From contig JAGWWA010000005.1 of the NCBI GenBank assembly GCA_018970605.1, forward strand, positions 1 to 61,751: DNA of 61,751 nucleotides, in the 5' to 3' direction. This document shows positions 17,041 to 25,651 of the stretch, one piece after another (position 1 is the stretch's first letter; each line of letters opens with the position of its first letter). This DNA comes from Planctomycetota bacterium. Its GTDB lineage: Bacteria; Planctomycetota; Planctomycetia; Pirellulales; UBA1268. The notes below the pieces were generated by a model. The model ran no database searches and was not told where the DNA came from. It worked only from the letters and a program-made list of their open reading frames with translations. Both the position numbers and the translations under genes were made by a program.

Positions 17041-17080
17041 GAACGTCCGACGAGATGGCTCGAGCAGCCCCGAGCCTCGC
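17041..17080. repeat. Dispersed intergenic repeat similar to 5016-5050
   Basis: GAACGTCC, CGAGA and CAGCCCCGAGC occur in the same order and spacing as in the right arm of the 4916-5047 inverted repeat. It fills most of the 95-nt gap between the convergent fused gene and the PhyH gene, so it may help terminate transcription. Confidence 0.5.
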
Positions 17081-17090
17081 GAGAAGCGGA

Positions 17091-17915
17091 TCAGCCGGGC
17101 CAAACCACAGGGTTGAGCGGGCTGGCCGCGACGTCACCGGCCCGCAGCCCCGGCAGCCATGTCTTCAGGTCCTTCTCACGACTGGGGTGGTCGGGTTGGG
17201 TGACCACGGCGTCGGCCTCCATGTAGATCACCGTGACCACGGCGCGGACCTTGCTCGATGCGTTGCCCTGGGCCCCGTGGATGCACCAGCCGTCGTGGAA
17301 CGTTGCATCACCGGCCCGCATGTCGCCCGCCTCCGCGACTGCGTGGCCATGTTCGGCGATCAGCCGCTTGAGCCGTTCCTCGCTGCCGTCGGAGATGTCG
17401 AGCGGGCCGAGGTAGCCGAGTTGCTGGCTGCCGGAAGCGAATCGCATCGTGCCCATCGCCTGCGGGCAGTCCACCAGCGGCATCCACATCGTGATGCAGC
17501 GGGCACCATCGAGCGGCCAGTACTGCTGGTCTTGGTGCCACGGCGTGAGACCGCCGCCGGCCTCCTTGAAAAGCGCCTGGTCGTGGTAGATCCGGACGGC
17601 GGGCACGTCCATCAACTCGGCGGCGATCTTCGCGAACCGCGGCGCAAGACTGAACGGCCGCACCTCGTCGTGGGCCGCCCAGAGGTTGGTGTACTGGATG
17701 AAGGCCTTGCCGTAGGTGTCTCGCTGCTCGAGCGGGGCGAGCCCGGACGCGAAGCCGATCGTGTGTCTGCTGATGGCGTCGCGGAACGGAGCCAGGTCGG
17801 GCAGCGGCATGACGCCGTCCAGCCGTACCCAGCCGTCGCGGCGGTACGCCGCGATCTTGTCCGGCGGCACGTCGTACGGGGTGTCGAGGATCGGCATGGT
17901 GGAGTTCGCGGTCAT
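17091..17915 (-). CDS. Phytanoyl-CoA dioxygenase (PhyH) family protein
   Basis: The 274-aa product is a non-heme Fe(II)/2-oxoglutarate dioxygenase of the PhyH family. The iron site is visible as His and Asp in TPWHQDQQYW and the distal His in DGWCIHGAQGN; SREKDLKTWLPG at the C-terminus is typical of the planctomycete members. The substrate is unknown; family members hydroxylate acyl chains or small metabolites. No signal peptide is present, so it should be cytosolic. The start may be 17915 or the ATG 18 nt later (17897); neither has a clear ribosome-binding site. It is the last gene of the leftward Gfo/Idh-sulfatase-symporter-PhyH unit, 33 nt after the symporter stop, and may modify an imported desulfated compound. 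Confidence 0.88.
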   Translation of the reverse strand: MTANSTMPILDTPYDVPPDKIAAYRRDGWVRLDGVMPLPDLAPFRDAISRHTIGFASGLAPLEQRDTYGKAFIQYTNLWAAHDEVRPFSLAPRFAKIAAELMDVPAVRIYHDQALFKEAGGGLTPWHQDQQYWPLDGARCITMWMPLVDCPQAMGTMRFASGSQQLGYLGPLDISDGSEERLKRLIAEHGHAVAEAGDMRAGDATFHDGWCIHGAQGNASSKVRAVVTVIYMEADAVVTQPDHPSREKDLKTWLPGLRAGDVAASPLNPVVWPG

Positions 17916-17948
17916 GAGGCGGTATTGGGCCGGAAGCGCGCGGCCGCG

Positions 17949-19733
17949 TCAATGGAACGTCAGGCGATTCCAGCATGACCGCACCACGAGCCCGCCGGCG
18001 ACGGCGACGATGGCTGCCGCCCCGCCCGCCGCGATCTGTCCATAGAGGAGGAGGCCCACGGCGAACAATGTCGCCCAGGTGGCGATCGTCGAGGAGAGCG
18101 TCGCCACCAGTGCCGTCCAGAGATCGCCATCGGCGGCGGGTCTGCTGCCTGCCGGCATCCGGTCGGTCACCGCCCGCCAGCCCGGACCACCGGGCCGCAC
18201 CCGCGCAACGAACGCCTCGAGCGTCGCGGCGTCGGTCGCCGGCGCGAGAAACGTGACCGCGAGCCAGGCGAACGTGGTGGCCGCCACGCCGACGAGCATC
18301 TGCTGCCAGACGGGTGGCACCGCGGCGGGATCGCACTGCTGCCACGCAAAAAACGCGGCCGCCACCCCGAACGAGACCACCATGGCGGCGATCTCGGCCG
18401 CCGCGTTGATCCGCCACCAGAACCAGCGGACCATGAAGAGCAGGCCGGTTCCCGCGCCGACCTGCATCACGAGCTGGAACGTGCTCAGGGCGTCGCGCAT
18501 CTGGAGCGCGAGACCGCAGCCCAGCACCAGCAGCGCGGCGGTGGCCAGCCGGCCCACGAACACCTGACGGGCCGGACCGGCCTGGGGATCGATGAACCGC
18601 AGGTAGAGGTCGTTGACGACGATGCTCGATCCCCAGTTCATCTGCGTGGAGATGGTGCTCATGTAGGCGGCGATCAGCGACGTGACCACCAGGCCGAGCA
18701 GTCCCGGTGGCAGGCGGGCGAGCATCGCGGGATAGGCGAGGTCGTGCTGCACGAACTGAGGATCCATTCCCGGATGCGCCTGGCGGAGCGACTCCAGCGT
18801 GGGGAATACCACCAGCGACGCGAAGCCGACGAGGATCCAGGGCCAGGGCCGCACGGCGTAGTGCATCACGTTGAACAGAAGCGTGGCGGCGACCGCATGA
18901 CGCTCGTCGCGGGCCGCGAGGATCCGCTGCACCACGTAACCGCCGCCGCCCGGCTCGGAGCCGGGATAGTACGACGACCACCACTGCACGGCGAGCGGCA
19001 GCAGGAACGCGGTCAGCAGCGCGTCGAACGACACGACCGCCGGATCGGGAAGCAGCGCCAGCCGCGGTGCGACCTCGGCTCTGGCCACGAGCGCCGCCAG
19101 GCCGCCCACCTCGGGCAGAGCGACGAGGTAGGCCGCCGCGGCCGCCGACCCGACCATCGCCACCGCGAACTGCACGAGGTCGGTGAGCAGCACGCCGGTG
19201 AGACCACCCACCATGGAGTATGCCAGCGTGATGCCCGCGGCCGTGGCCACGGTGACGAGCGGCGAGAGGCCGAGGAGCACGCCGCCGATCTTGATCGCGG
19301 CGAGCGTGACATTGGCCATGATGAGCACGTTGAAGAGCACGCCGAGGTAGGCGGCTCGAAACCCGCGAAGCCAGGCGGCGGGAGCACCCGAGTAGCGGAG
19401 TTCGTAGAACTCGACGTCGGTCCGCACGCCGCTCCGCCTCCAGAGCCGGGCAAAGAAGAAGGTGGTGACGCTCCCGGAGAGCAGAAACGCCCACCACAGC
19501 CAGTTTCCGAACACGCCGTATTCGCGGACGATGCCCGCCACGAGGTTGGGCGTGTCGGTCGCGAAGGTGGTGGCCACCATCGAGGTTCCCAACAGCCACC
19601 AGGGCTGACCGCGGCCTCCCAGGAAGTAGTCGTCGTAACCACCACCGGCCGTGCGGCCGGCCCAGAGGCCGACGGCCAAGTAGACCGCGAACGCGACGAC
19701 CACGATCCCCCAGTCGAGCAGCGTGAGTTGCAC
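17949..19733 (-). CDS. Sodium:solute symporter (SSS family)
   Basis: The 594-aa product is a multi-pass membrane protein, about 13-14 segments, of the SSS family. It shows the N-terminal YLAVGLWAGR...YFLGGRGQPWWLLGTSMVATTFA, where the first helix break and Na+ site lie, AYSMVGGLTGVLLTDLVQF, and STISTQMNWGSSIVVNDLY, which fits the Na2-site region of TM8. The substrate is probably a sugar or organic acid released by the neighbouring sulfatase; that is inference. The start is a GTG at 19733, with AAGGAAG about 7 nt upstream that overlaps the stop of the sulfatase gene, so translation is probably coupled. The C-terminal 90 residues add two extra hydrophobic segments after a hydrophilic loop. Confidence 0.92.
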   Translation of the reverse strand: MQLTLLDWGIVVVAFAVYLAVGLWAGRTAGGGYDDYFLGGRGQPWWLLGTSMVATTFATDTPNLVAGIVREYGVFGNWLWWAFLLSGSVTTFFFARLWRRSGVRTDVEFYELRYSGAPAAWLRGFRAAYLGVLFNVLIMANVTLAAIKIGGVLLGLSPLVTVATAAGITLAYSMVGGLTGVLLTDLVQFAVAMVGSAAAAAYLVALPEVGGLAALVARAEVAPRLALLPDPAVVSFDALLTAFLLPLAVQWWSSYYPGSEPGGGGYVVQRILAARDERHAVAATLLFNVMHYAVRPWPWILVGFASLVVFPTLESLRQAHPGMDPQFVQHDLAYPAMLARLPPGLLGLVVTSLIAAYMSTISTQMNWGSSIVVNDLYLRFIDPQAGPARQVFVGRLATAALLVLGCGLALQMRDALSTFQLVMQVGAGTGLLFMVRWFWWRINAAAEIAAMVVSFGVAAAFFAWQQCDPAAVPPVWQQMLVGVAATTFAWLAVTFLAPATDAATLEAFVARVRPGGPGWRAVTDRMPAGSRPAADGDLWTALVATLSSTIATWATLFAVGLLLYGQIAAGGAAAIVAVAGGLVVRSCWNRLTFH

Positions 19734-19744
19734 GGTCGGCTTCC

Positions 19745-21391
19745 TTACCGCTTTTTCCGCTCAGGGGCGGGCTCGGCGCGAACCCGCGCGGCCCAATCCT
19801 GCCACCGCGCGGCGAGCGCCGCCACGTCGGCAGGCCGCTCCGCGGCGAGGTCGTGCTGCTCGGTGCGATCGGCGGCGAGGTCGTAGAGCTCCCAGTCACC
19901 GTCGCGGCCGGTGCGGACGAGCTTCAGGTCGCCAACGCGGACGGCCGCATTGCCTTCGTGCTCCCAGAAGAGCGTGTCGCGGCCGAGGGGCTCCCCGCGA
20001 AACGCCGGCAGGAGGCTCGTGCCGGCGAGCGCGGCCGCGGGCCGGCCGCCGCGGGTGGTAGGCGGAGCGGCCCCCGCGGCGTCGAGGCAAGTGGGCATGA
20101 CGTCGATCACGTGCGCGGGCTGCGACCGCCACTCGCCGCGGGCCGTGATCCCCTTCGGCCAGTGGGCGATCAGCGGCGTGGCGATGCCCCCCTCATGGAC
20201 GAAGTGCTTCGACTTGCGGAATGGGACGTTCTGGAGAAAGGCCCAGCTCTCGCCGCAAAACCAGCTCGAGTCGGCCTTGGTGGGGTCGCCCACGGTGCGT
20301 CCGGCCGGGCCGGTCTCGGCGTTGCCGCCGTTGTCGCTCAGAAAGAGGATCAGTGTGTCGTCGAGCAGGCCGCGGTCGCGGAGGCCGGCGACCAGGTCGC
20401 CGATGGCGCGGTCCATGAGATGCACCGTCGTGGCATACACGGCCATCAGATGCTCGAAACGATCCTGCTCCTTGGCCGGTAACGATTCCCACGCCGCCAC
20501 GGCGGCGGGCCGCGAGGCGGCCGTCCACCGCGGATCCACGAGGCCGAGGCTCCGCTGCCGCTCGACGCGGCGGCGGGCGAGCTCGTCCCAGCCCTCGCGG
20601 TAGCGGCCACGAAACTTCGCGATCTCCTCGGCCCGGGCCTGGAGCGGGAAGTGCGGCGCGTTGTGGGCGAGATAGAGGAGAAAAGGCTTGCCGGCGTCGC
20701 GGGCCTCGTCGATGAACTTCAGGCCGAACGTCGTCCAGAGGTCGGTGGTGTACCAGTCGGCGGGCAGCCGCGGATCGTCGGCGGCGATCGCCTCGCCGTC
20801 GAGCGAGAGGTCGTACCGAGGCGAGCCTGCGAAATAGAAGCCGCCGGCGGAGGGATTGAGGCTGCGATCGAAGCCCCGGTTCCATGGGGCGACCCCGTGC
20901 TCCTGGCCGACGTGCCACTTCCCCGCGATGCTCGTGAAGTAGCCCGTATTGCGAAGGGCCTCGGCGACGGTCGGGCAGTCGTCGTTGAGCCGGCCGCGGT
21001 AGCCGGGAAGGTGGTCGTCCTTGACCATGTGGCCGACGCCGGCCTGATGGGAGTAGAGGCCGGTGAGCAGGCTCGCCCGCGTGGGGCAGCAGCGGGCGGT
21101 GTTGTAGCACTGCGTGAACCGCAGGCCGTTCGCCGCGAGGGCGTCGAGGTGCGGCGTGGGAATCTCGCCGCCGTAGCAGCCGAGGTCGGAAAAGCCCATG
21201 TCGTCCACGAGGATTACGACGATATTGGGCCTTGCGGGTAGGGCGGGCTCGGCCGCCGGGCACGATTCACGGGCCCCGCCCAGGATCACGGCGCAGACGA
21301 TCAGGCCGACGATCAGCCTGACGATCCTGGCGATGGACCCGAGGAATCGCTGCGTCTCCGATCGGAAACCCCTCGAGGGCGTTGGCGTCAT
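19745..21391 (-). CDS. S1-family arylsulfatase
   Basis: The 548-aa product has an N-terminal hydrophobic export segment (residues about 21-40) and the sulfatase signature ARCCPTRASLLTG. Cys101 is the residue to be converted to formylglycine, with P103, T104 and R105 in place. The metal-binding NIVVILVDDMGFSDLGCYGG and the KWHVGQEHG, FLSDNGGNAETG and SKHFVHEGGIATPLI motifs are also present. It should remove sulfate esters in the periplasm. A formylglycine-generating enzyme is needed but not present in this window. The gene lies 46 nt after the Gfo/Idh gene and 11 nt before the symporter, so the enzyme, its uptake system and downstream oxidation appear co-transcribed. Confidence 0.93.
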   Translation of the reverse strand: MTPTPSRGFRSETQRFLGSIARIVRLIVGLIVCAVILGGARESCPAAEPALPARPNIVVILVDDMGFSDLGCYGGEIPTPHLDALAANGLRFTQCYNTARCCPTRASLLTGLYSHQAGVGHMVKDDHLPGYRGRLNDDCPTVAEALRNTGYFTSIAGKWHVGQEHGVAPWNRGFDRSLNPSAGGFYFAGSPRYDLSLDGEAIAADDPRLPADWYTTDLWTTFGLKFIDEARDAGKPFLLYLAHNAPHFPLQARAEEIAKFRGRYREGWDELARRRVERQRSLGLVDPRWTAASRPAAVAAWESLPAKEQDRFEHLMAVYATTVHLMDRAIGDLVAGLRDRGLLDDTLILFLSDNGGNAETGPAGRTVGDPTKADSSWFCGESWAFLQNVPFRKSKHFVHEGGIATPLIAHWPKGITARGEWRSQPAHVIDVMPTCLDAAGAAPPTTRGGRPAAALAGTSLLPAFRGEPLGRDTLFWEHEGNAAVRVGDLKLVRTGRDGDWELYDLAADRTEQHDLAAERPADVAALAARWQDWAARVRAEPAPERKKR

Positions 21392-21437
21392 GGCGTGATC
21401 CTTCCCGATGGTGATCCTGACGGTGTGAAAACGTGTC

Positions 21438-22820
21438 CTAGACCTCGGGCAGCTCGAACCCTGCGCGGCGGGGCGGGGAGAGCAGGGCGTCAGCCTCAGG
21501 GTCGGATGCGAACTTCTCCTCGGCGGGATTCCACTCGAGCGGTCGCCCGAGCCGCCGGGCGATGCCGGCGAGGTGGCAGACTGTGACGGAGCGGTGACCG
21601 ATCTCGACGTCGGCTACCGGCTGCTCGCGGGAGCGGATGCAGTCGAGCCAGTTCTGCAGGTGCTGGCGGGCCTGCCAGAGAGCCGTCTCGTCGCTCCAGG
21701 CTCGTTCCTCGGCGGCCACATCGACCTGGGCGAGGATCTCGGCGGCGATCTCCGGCGGATTGGAGACGACCTTGTTGCGGTTGATCTCGAGCTTGCCGCG
21801 GTCGCCGATGAACACGCCGCCCCCCATCGGCCCCTTGTCGAGCACGAAGTTGAGGGGCACTCCCGATGCATACCGCATCTCGACGGCCGCGTTCGGCGTC
21901 GCGCCGCGGGGCACGATCTGCACCGGCCCGGTGTCGTCGGTGCCGAGTGCCCACTGGATCTGGTCGACGCCATGCGCTCCCCAGTTGGTCATCTGGCCGC
22001 CGGCGAAATCCCGCCACTGCATCCAGGCCATCCAGATCGGGCTGTAGGGCCGGTCGGCGGCCTGATTGAGCCAGACGTTCCAGTCGAGGCCGGCGGGAAT
22101 ATCCTCGGCGGCCGGCGTCGGCACCGGCCCGGCCGCGGAGCCCTCGTAGTTCACGGCCCGCACCTCACGGATCGTGCCGAGGCCGCCCGAGCGGATGAAC
22201 TCGCAGGCCAGGCGGTTGATCATCATCGACCGCTGCTGCGTGCCCACCTGGAGCACGCGGCCGTGGCGGCGGACGGCCTTGGTGAGGACGCGGCCCTCGT
22301 GCACGGTCAGCGTCAGCGGCTTCTCGGCGTAGACGTCCTTCCCTGCCTGGCAGGCATGGATGCAGGGCAGCACCCGCTGGAAGTCGCCGGTGGCGACGAT
22401 CACCGCGTCGATGTCGGTGCGGTCGAGCAGCCGGCGGTAGTCCTGGACGACGTCGAGCGCCGCGTGCCCCTTCTTCACATGGTCGGCCGCGTAGCCCTCG
22501 GCGCGGGGCAGGTTGCAGTCGGCGAGCGCGACGAGGTGGGCATCATCCGGAAGTTGATCGAGGAGCAGCCGGCCGCGGCCGCCGACGCCGATCGCGCCGA
22601 CGCGGATGCGATCGGAGCGGCGCGCGGCGTCTGCGCGGCGAGTCGCGGAGGCGATCATCACCGCGACGGCCGAGGCGAGGAACGACCGCCGGGAGACGTG
22701 CCGCGCCGCGATCCGCGGCTCGGGCCGCGCGAGGTGCCGCCGATTCGTCCCTGAATCTGCCCGATTCGTCCCATCGGGCGCCGATTCGTCCCTCGCCGCG
22801 CCCGATTCGTCACTTTTCAT
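21438..22820 (-). CDS. Tat-exported Gfo/Idh/MocA family oxidoreductase
   Basis: The 460-aa product carries a delayed twin-arginine signal (SRRSFLASAVAVMIASA, about 40 residues in), then a Rossmann domain (VGAIGVGGRGRLLL), the catalytic EKP motif in KDVYAEKPLTLTV, and NWGAHGVDQIQWALG in the C-terminal substrate domain. The family oxidises or reduces sugars using NAD(P)+, often tightly bound when exported. The segment before the Tat motif is Asp/Ser/Asn-rich and is encoded by four phased DNA repeats (22741-22812). I chose ATG 22820, preceded by GGGGTG; a GTG at 22838 is possible. It heads the leftward operon with sulfatase, symporter and PhyH, so the substrate is probably a sugar derived from a sulfated glycan. 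Confidence 0.9.
   Translation of the reverse strand: MKSDESGAARDESAPDGTNRADSGTNRRHLARPEPRIAARHVSRRSFLASAVAVMIASATRRADAARRSDRIRVGAIGVGGRGRLLLDQLPDDAHLVALADCNLPRAEGYAADHVKKGHAALDVVQDYRRLLDRTDIDAVIVATGDFQRVLPCIHACQAGKDVYAEKPLTLTVHEGRVLTKAVRRHGRVLQVGTQQRSMMINRLACEFIRSGGLGTIREVRAVNYEGSAAGPVPTPAAEDIPAGLDWNVWLNQAADRPYSPIWMAWMQWRDFAGGQMTNWGAHGVDQIQWALGTDDTGPVQIVPRGATPNAAVEMRYASGVPLNFVLDKGPMGGGVFIGDRGKLEINRNKVVSNPPEIAAEILAQVDVAAEERAWSDETALWQARQHLQNWLDCIRSREQPVADVEIGHRSVTVCHLAGIARRLGRPLEWNPAEEKFASDPEADALLSPPRRAGFELPEV
22741..22812. repeat. Four phased GATTCGTC repeats at the start of the Gfo/Idh gene
   Basis: CGATTCGTC(C/A) occurs at 22741, 22762, 22782 and 22803, spaced 21, 20 and 21 bp, close to two helical turns each. 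The repeats encode the DES/TNR-rich segment ahead of the Tat motif. Even spacing on one DNA face is what an operator array would show, but a coding slippage origin is equally possible. Confidence 0.6.
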
Positions 22821-22831
22821 GGTGCACCCCG

Positions 22832-22860
22832 TTGACACGCTCGGACAGCGACTAAGTTAA
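22832..22860 (+). promoter_or_regulatory. Candidate promoter of the PEP-CTERM/sulfatase pair
   Basis: TTGACACGCT at 22832-22841 contains a perfect -35 hexamer and is identical to 26857-26866 upstream of the next PEP-CTERM gene. The A/T-rich TAAGTTAAC at 22853-22861 is at about the right distance for a -10 region. Confidence 0.5.
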
Positions 22861-22941
22861 CACCATTCCAGAAAGTTGGTGGGGGGTCTGCGGTTGCTCC
22901 AGCCCAACTCTCATTTCCTTCCAAGTAAGGAGGCGATCGTC

Positions 22942-24150
22942 ATGGGCGTTCAGGCAAAGATTCGCTGTGTCGTTTCTGCGGCGCTGATCCTCACAGCGGG
23001 CGTCGCGTCGGCACAGACTCCGACCTCGTGGACGCGGGGGGCCGCCACGGCCGGCCTCTGGACGACCATCGGTCAGTGGAACCTGAGCACTGGGCCCGTT
23101 CCCGATGCCACCACGCCGGTGCTCTTCGGCGTGAACACCTTCGACGTACTCGCACAGTTGCAAACCACTGGGGCGGTCGGCGTCTCGGCCTCCGCGGCCG
23201 GCATCACCTTCACCAATACGACGAGCAAGGTGATCCGCGGGCAGCCTGGCAGCAACGCCAACGCCAACACGCACACGCTGCGGCTCGGGAGCTCCGGGAT
23301 CACCGTGGCAGAGGCGTCGCTCACGACGGGAACCGTCGTGATCTACAACGCGCCGACCGGCAATGTCTCGAGCAATGTGAGCACCATGGTGGTCGAGGTG
23401 AACAACGCTCAGACCTTCACGAACAATAGCGCAAGCCCATTGATGTTTGGGAGATCGGACGGTCTGGCAGGCACGCTGATTCGTCCAGGCGCAGACTCGA
23501 TCGCCGGAACCCATGCGCTCACGCTCGCCGGCACCGGCGCAGGCCCCATCAGTTTTTACGCGGTGATCCAGGATCAGCCGAGCGATCCGACGAAACTCCG
23601 TTCGCTCGTCATCAACCGCACCGGGGTCGGAACGGGGGCCGTACAGCTGTTCGGGGCCAACACCTATTCCGGCCCGACCACCATCACCGCCGGCACGCTC
23701 CTCATCAATGGCACGAACTCGGGTGGCGGTGCAACGACGGTCGGCAACGGCGGCATCCTCGGTGGAATCGGCCGCCTTGCCGGAGCCGTGACGTTCGATG
23801 CGGGATCGAGGTTCCTGTTCAACCCGGCGGCGTCGCTCACGGTACCTGGTTCGGTCTCCTTCACGGATCCATCGAGTTTCGGGATCGACGACCTCGTCGG
23901 TCTCGATTCGACCACGAGTCTCGGAACCTATCGCCTGCTTTCCGGCAGCGTGAACACCACGGGCCTGGCGAACCTCGGAGTCGCGAATGCGGCGAGTTTG
24001 GGCGCTGGGAAGTGGGCGTACTTCCAGGCGGGAAGCTTGGACGTCGTCGTGTCGACGGTGCCTGAGCCCGCGGCGCTCGGCCTCGGCGGAGCCGGGTTGC
24101 TGGCCGCGGTGACGGTCTCGCGGCGGTTGCGCCGCTGCGGGCGCGGCTGA
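22942..24150 (+). CDS. PEP-CTERM protein with autotransporter-type beta strand repeat
   Basis: The 402-aa product has a signal peptide ending near GVASAQT, a beta-rich body, one clear autotransporter-associated beta strand repeat (LFGANTYSGPTTITAGTLLI, then GNGGILGGIGRL) around residues 235-275, and a C-terminal PEP-CTERM signal (VPEPAALGLGG, hydrophobic stretch, SRRLRR). It is therefore a secreted surface protein. The start at 22942 has TAAGGAGG 8 nt upstream; the frame is open to 22876 without such a site. It precedes the sulfatase gene by 2 nt and is divergent from the Gfo/Idh operon. It resembles the first PEP-CTERM protein of the duplicated modules in its C-terminal half. Confidence 0.87.
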   Translation: MGVQAKIRCVVSAALILTAGVASAQTPTSWTRGAATAGLWTTIGQWNLSTGPVPDATTPVLFGVNTFDVLAQLQTTGAVGVSASAAGITFTNTTSKVIRGQPGSNANANTHTLRLGSSGITVAEASLTTGTVVIYNAPTGNVSSNVSTMVVEVNNAQTFTNNSASPLMFGRSDGLAGTLIRPGADSIAGTHALTLAGTGAGPISFYAVIQDQPSDPTKLRSLVINRTGVGTGAVQLFGANTYSGPTTITAGTLLINGTNSGGGATTVGNGGILGGIGRLAGAVTFDAGSRFLFNPAASLTVPGSVSFTDPSSFGIDDLVGLDSTTSLGTYRLLSGSVNTTGLANLGVANAASLGAGKWAYFQAGSLDVVVSTVPEPAALGLGGAGLLAAVTVSRRLRRCGRG

Positions 24151-24152
24151 TC

Positions 24153-25559
24153 GTGCCGCTGATTCTGCGAGCCGTCGTCTGGGTGTTGGCCGCGTGCGCC
24201 GCCGGCTCGCCGGCCGTCGGTGCGCCGCCCAACGTCGTCGTGATCCTCGTCGACGACCTCGGCGTAGGTGACTGCGGCTTCTCGGGCGGCACCGACATTC
24301 CCACGCCGTGCATCGACCGGCTGGCCCGCGAGGGGGCGGTCTGCACGAACGCCTATGTCACCCCGAGCTGCTCGCCGACGCGGGCCGCACTCCTCACCGG
24401 CCGGTATCCGGGGCGGTTTGGCATCGAGGACAATCGGCCGCTCGACGGGCCAACGGCGGGCATGGACCTCCGCGAGGTGCTCCTCCCGCAGCTGCTCCGC
24501 GAGCATGGCTACCGCACCGGCCTGTGCGGCAAGTGGCACCTCGGCCAGGGCGAGTATGGGCCGCTGGCCCGCGGATTCGACGAGTTCTGCGGCTGGATCG
24601 GCGCGTCGGGCAAGTACATCGATCCGCCGCTGATCACCGGTGGGTCACGGGCCGTGCAGCACGGATGGGTGGACGACCTGCTCGCCGAAAAGGCCGTGAC
24701 GTTCATTCGGGATCACGCCGCCGAGCCATTCTTCCTGCACGTCGCCTTCATGGCCGCCCACCTCAAGCAGGAGGCCGAGGAGGCCGACCTCGCCCGCTTC
24801 CCGCACCTCGACGGCAAGCGGCGCATGGCGGCGGCGATCATCAGTAGGCTGGATCGGGCGGTCGGACGGGTGCTCGACGCGATCCACGAGTCGGGGCTGG
24901 ACGAGCGGACGCTGGTGTTCTTTCTCAGCGACAACGGGGGCGAGCCGCCGGTGCTCGGGACGTCGAACGGGCCACACCGCGGCCAGAAGTTCGACGTCCT
25001 CGAAGGGGGCATCCGCGTGCCATTCGCCCTCCGCTGGGCGGGTGTGGTGCCCGCGGGCGTGAGCTTCAAGCCGCTGGTGCACGGCATGGACGTGTTTGCA
25101 ACGGCGGCCGCCGCGGCGGGTGTGCCGGCGCCGCAGCCGCTCGACGGTGTCGATCTCGTCCCGTTTCTTCGTGGCGACTCCGCCGGTGTGCCGCACGAGC
25201 GGCTCTTCTGGATCTACAACGACCACGCCGACTGGCGGCGGACCGATCAGGACACCAATCTCGCCCGCCGGCTTGGCGCGGTCCGCGAAGGGGACTGGAA
25301 ACTCGTGATGGAGGGGAACGATCCGCCGCAGCTCTATCACGTCGCCGACGATCCCGCAGAGGCCCATAGTTTGGCCGATGCGATGCCGGATCGGGCCGCC
25401 GCCCTCGCCCGCAGCTTTCGCGAGTGGGATGCGGGCATGGTGCGGCAGGTGATCCCGCCGGATCACCCGATCTATGGCCTGAACAGCGGCGCGGGCCAGA
25501 GCAGCGGCGGGGGCCAGAGCCGAAGCGGAGGGCAGGCGCATGGCGGGACAGGGCGATGA
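24153..25559 (+). CDS. S1-family sulfatase
   Basis: The 468-aa product starts with a short signal peptide (VVWVLAACAAGSPAVGA) and has the sulfatase core: NVVVILVDDLGVGDCG, Cys73 of CSPTRAALLTG as the formylglycine site, GKWHLGQGEYGP, FLSDNGGEP and EGGIRVPFAL. It should hydrolyse a sulfate ester outside the cytoplasm. The C-terminal 25 residues are Gly/Ser-rich low complexity (GAGQSSGGGQSRSGGQ) with no recognised role. The start is a GTG only 2 nt after the PEP-CTERM stop, so the two genes are probably coupled. A hairpin follows the stop directly. Confidence 0.92.
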   Translation: MPLILRAVVWVLAACAAGSPAVGAPPNVVVILVDDLGVGDCGFSGGTDIPTPCIDRLAREGAVCTNAYVTPSCSPTRAALLTGRYPGRFGIEDNRPLDGPTAGMDLREVLLPQLLREHGYRTGLCGKWHLGQGEYGPLARGFDEFCGWIGASGKYIDPPLITGGSRAVQHGWVDDLLAEKAVTFIRDHAAEPFFLHVAFMAAHLKQEAEEADLARFPHLDGKRRMAAAIISRLDRAVGRVLDAIHESGLDERTLVFFLSDNGGEPPVLGTSNGPHRGQKFDVLEGGIRVPFALRWAGVVPAGVSFKPLVHGMDVFATAAAAAGVPAPQPLDGVDLVPFLRGDSAGVPHERLFWIYNDHADWRRTDQDTNLARRLGAVREGDWKLVMEGNDPPQLYHVADDPAEAHSLADAMPDRAAALARSFREWDAGMVRQVIPPDHPIYGLNSGAGQSSGGGQSRSGGQAHGGTGR

Positions 25560-25579
25560 CCGACGCGGAGGTGCGTCGG
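25560..25579 (+). terminator. Hairpin directly after the sulfatase stop
   Basis: CCGACGC (25560-25566) pairs perfectly with GCGTCGG (25573-25579) across a 6-nt loop; the flanking A and T extend the stem to 8 bp. There is no T-run after it, so it may be a weak terminator or an mRNA-stabilising end. Confidence 0.4.
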
Positions 25580-25651
25580 TTACGATGGGTCTGATCCAGC
25601 GACCGGCCGGACACTGACAACAGCCGTACCTGACGACGGGGCGACGAATCC

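Noticed and set aside
17308-19899. 863-codon minus-strand frame overlapping the symporter and PhyH genes
   Set aside because: Same strand but a different frame from two genes with strong family motifs; composition is Arg/Gly-rich without domains.
22741-22812. CRISPR array
   Set aside because: Four short units of about 10 bp with 10-12-bp intervals inside a coding region are too short for CRISPR repeats and spacers, and no cas gene is present.
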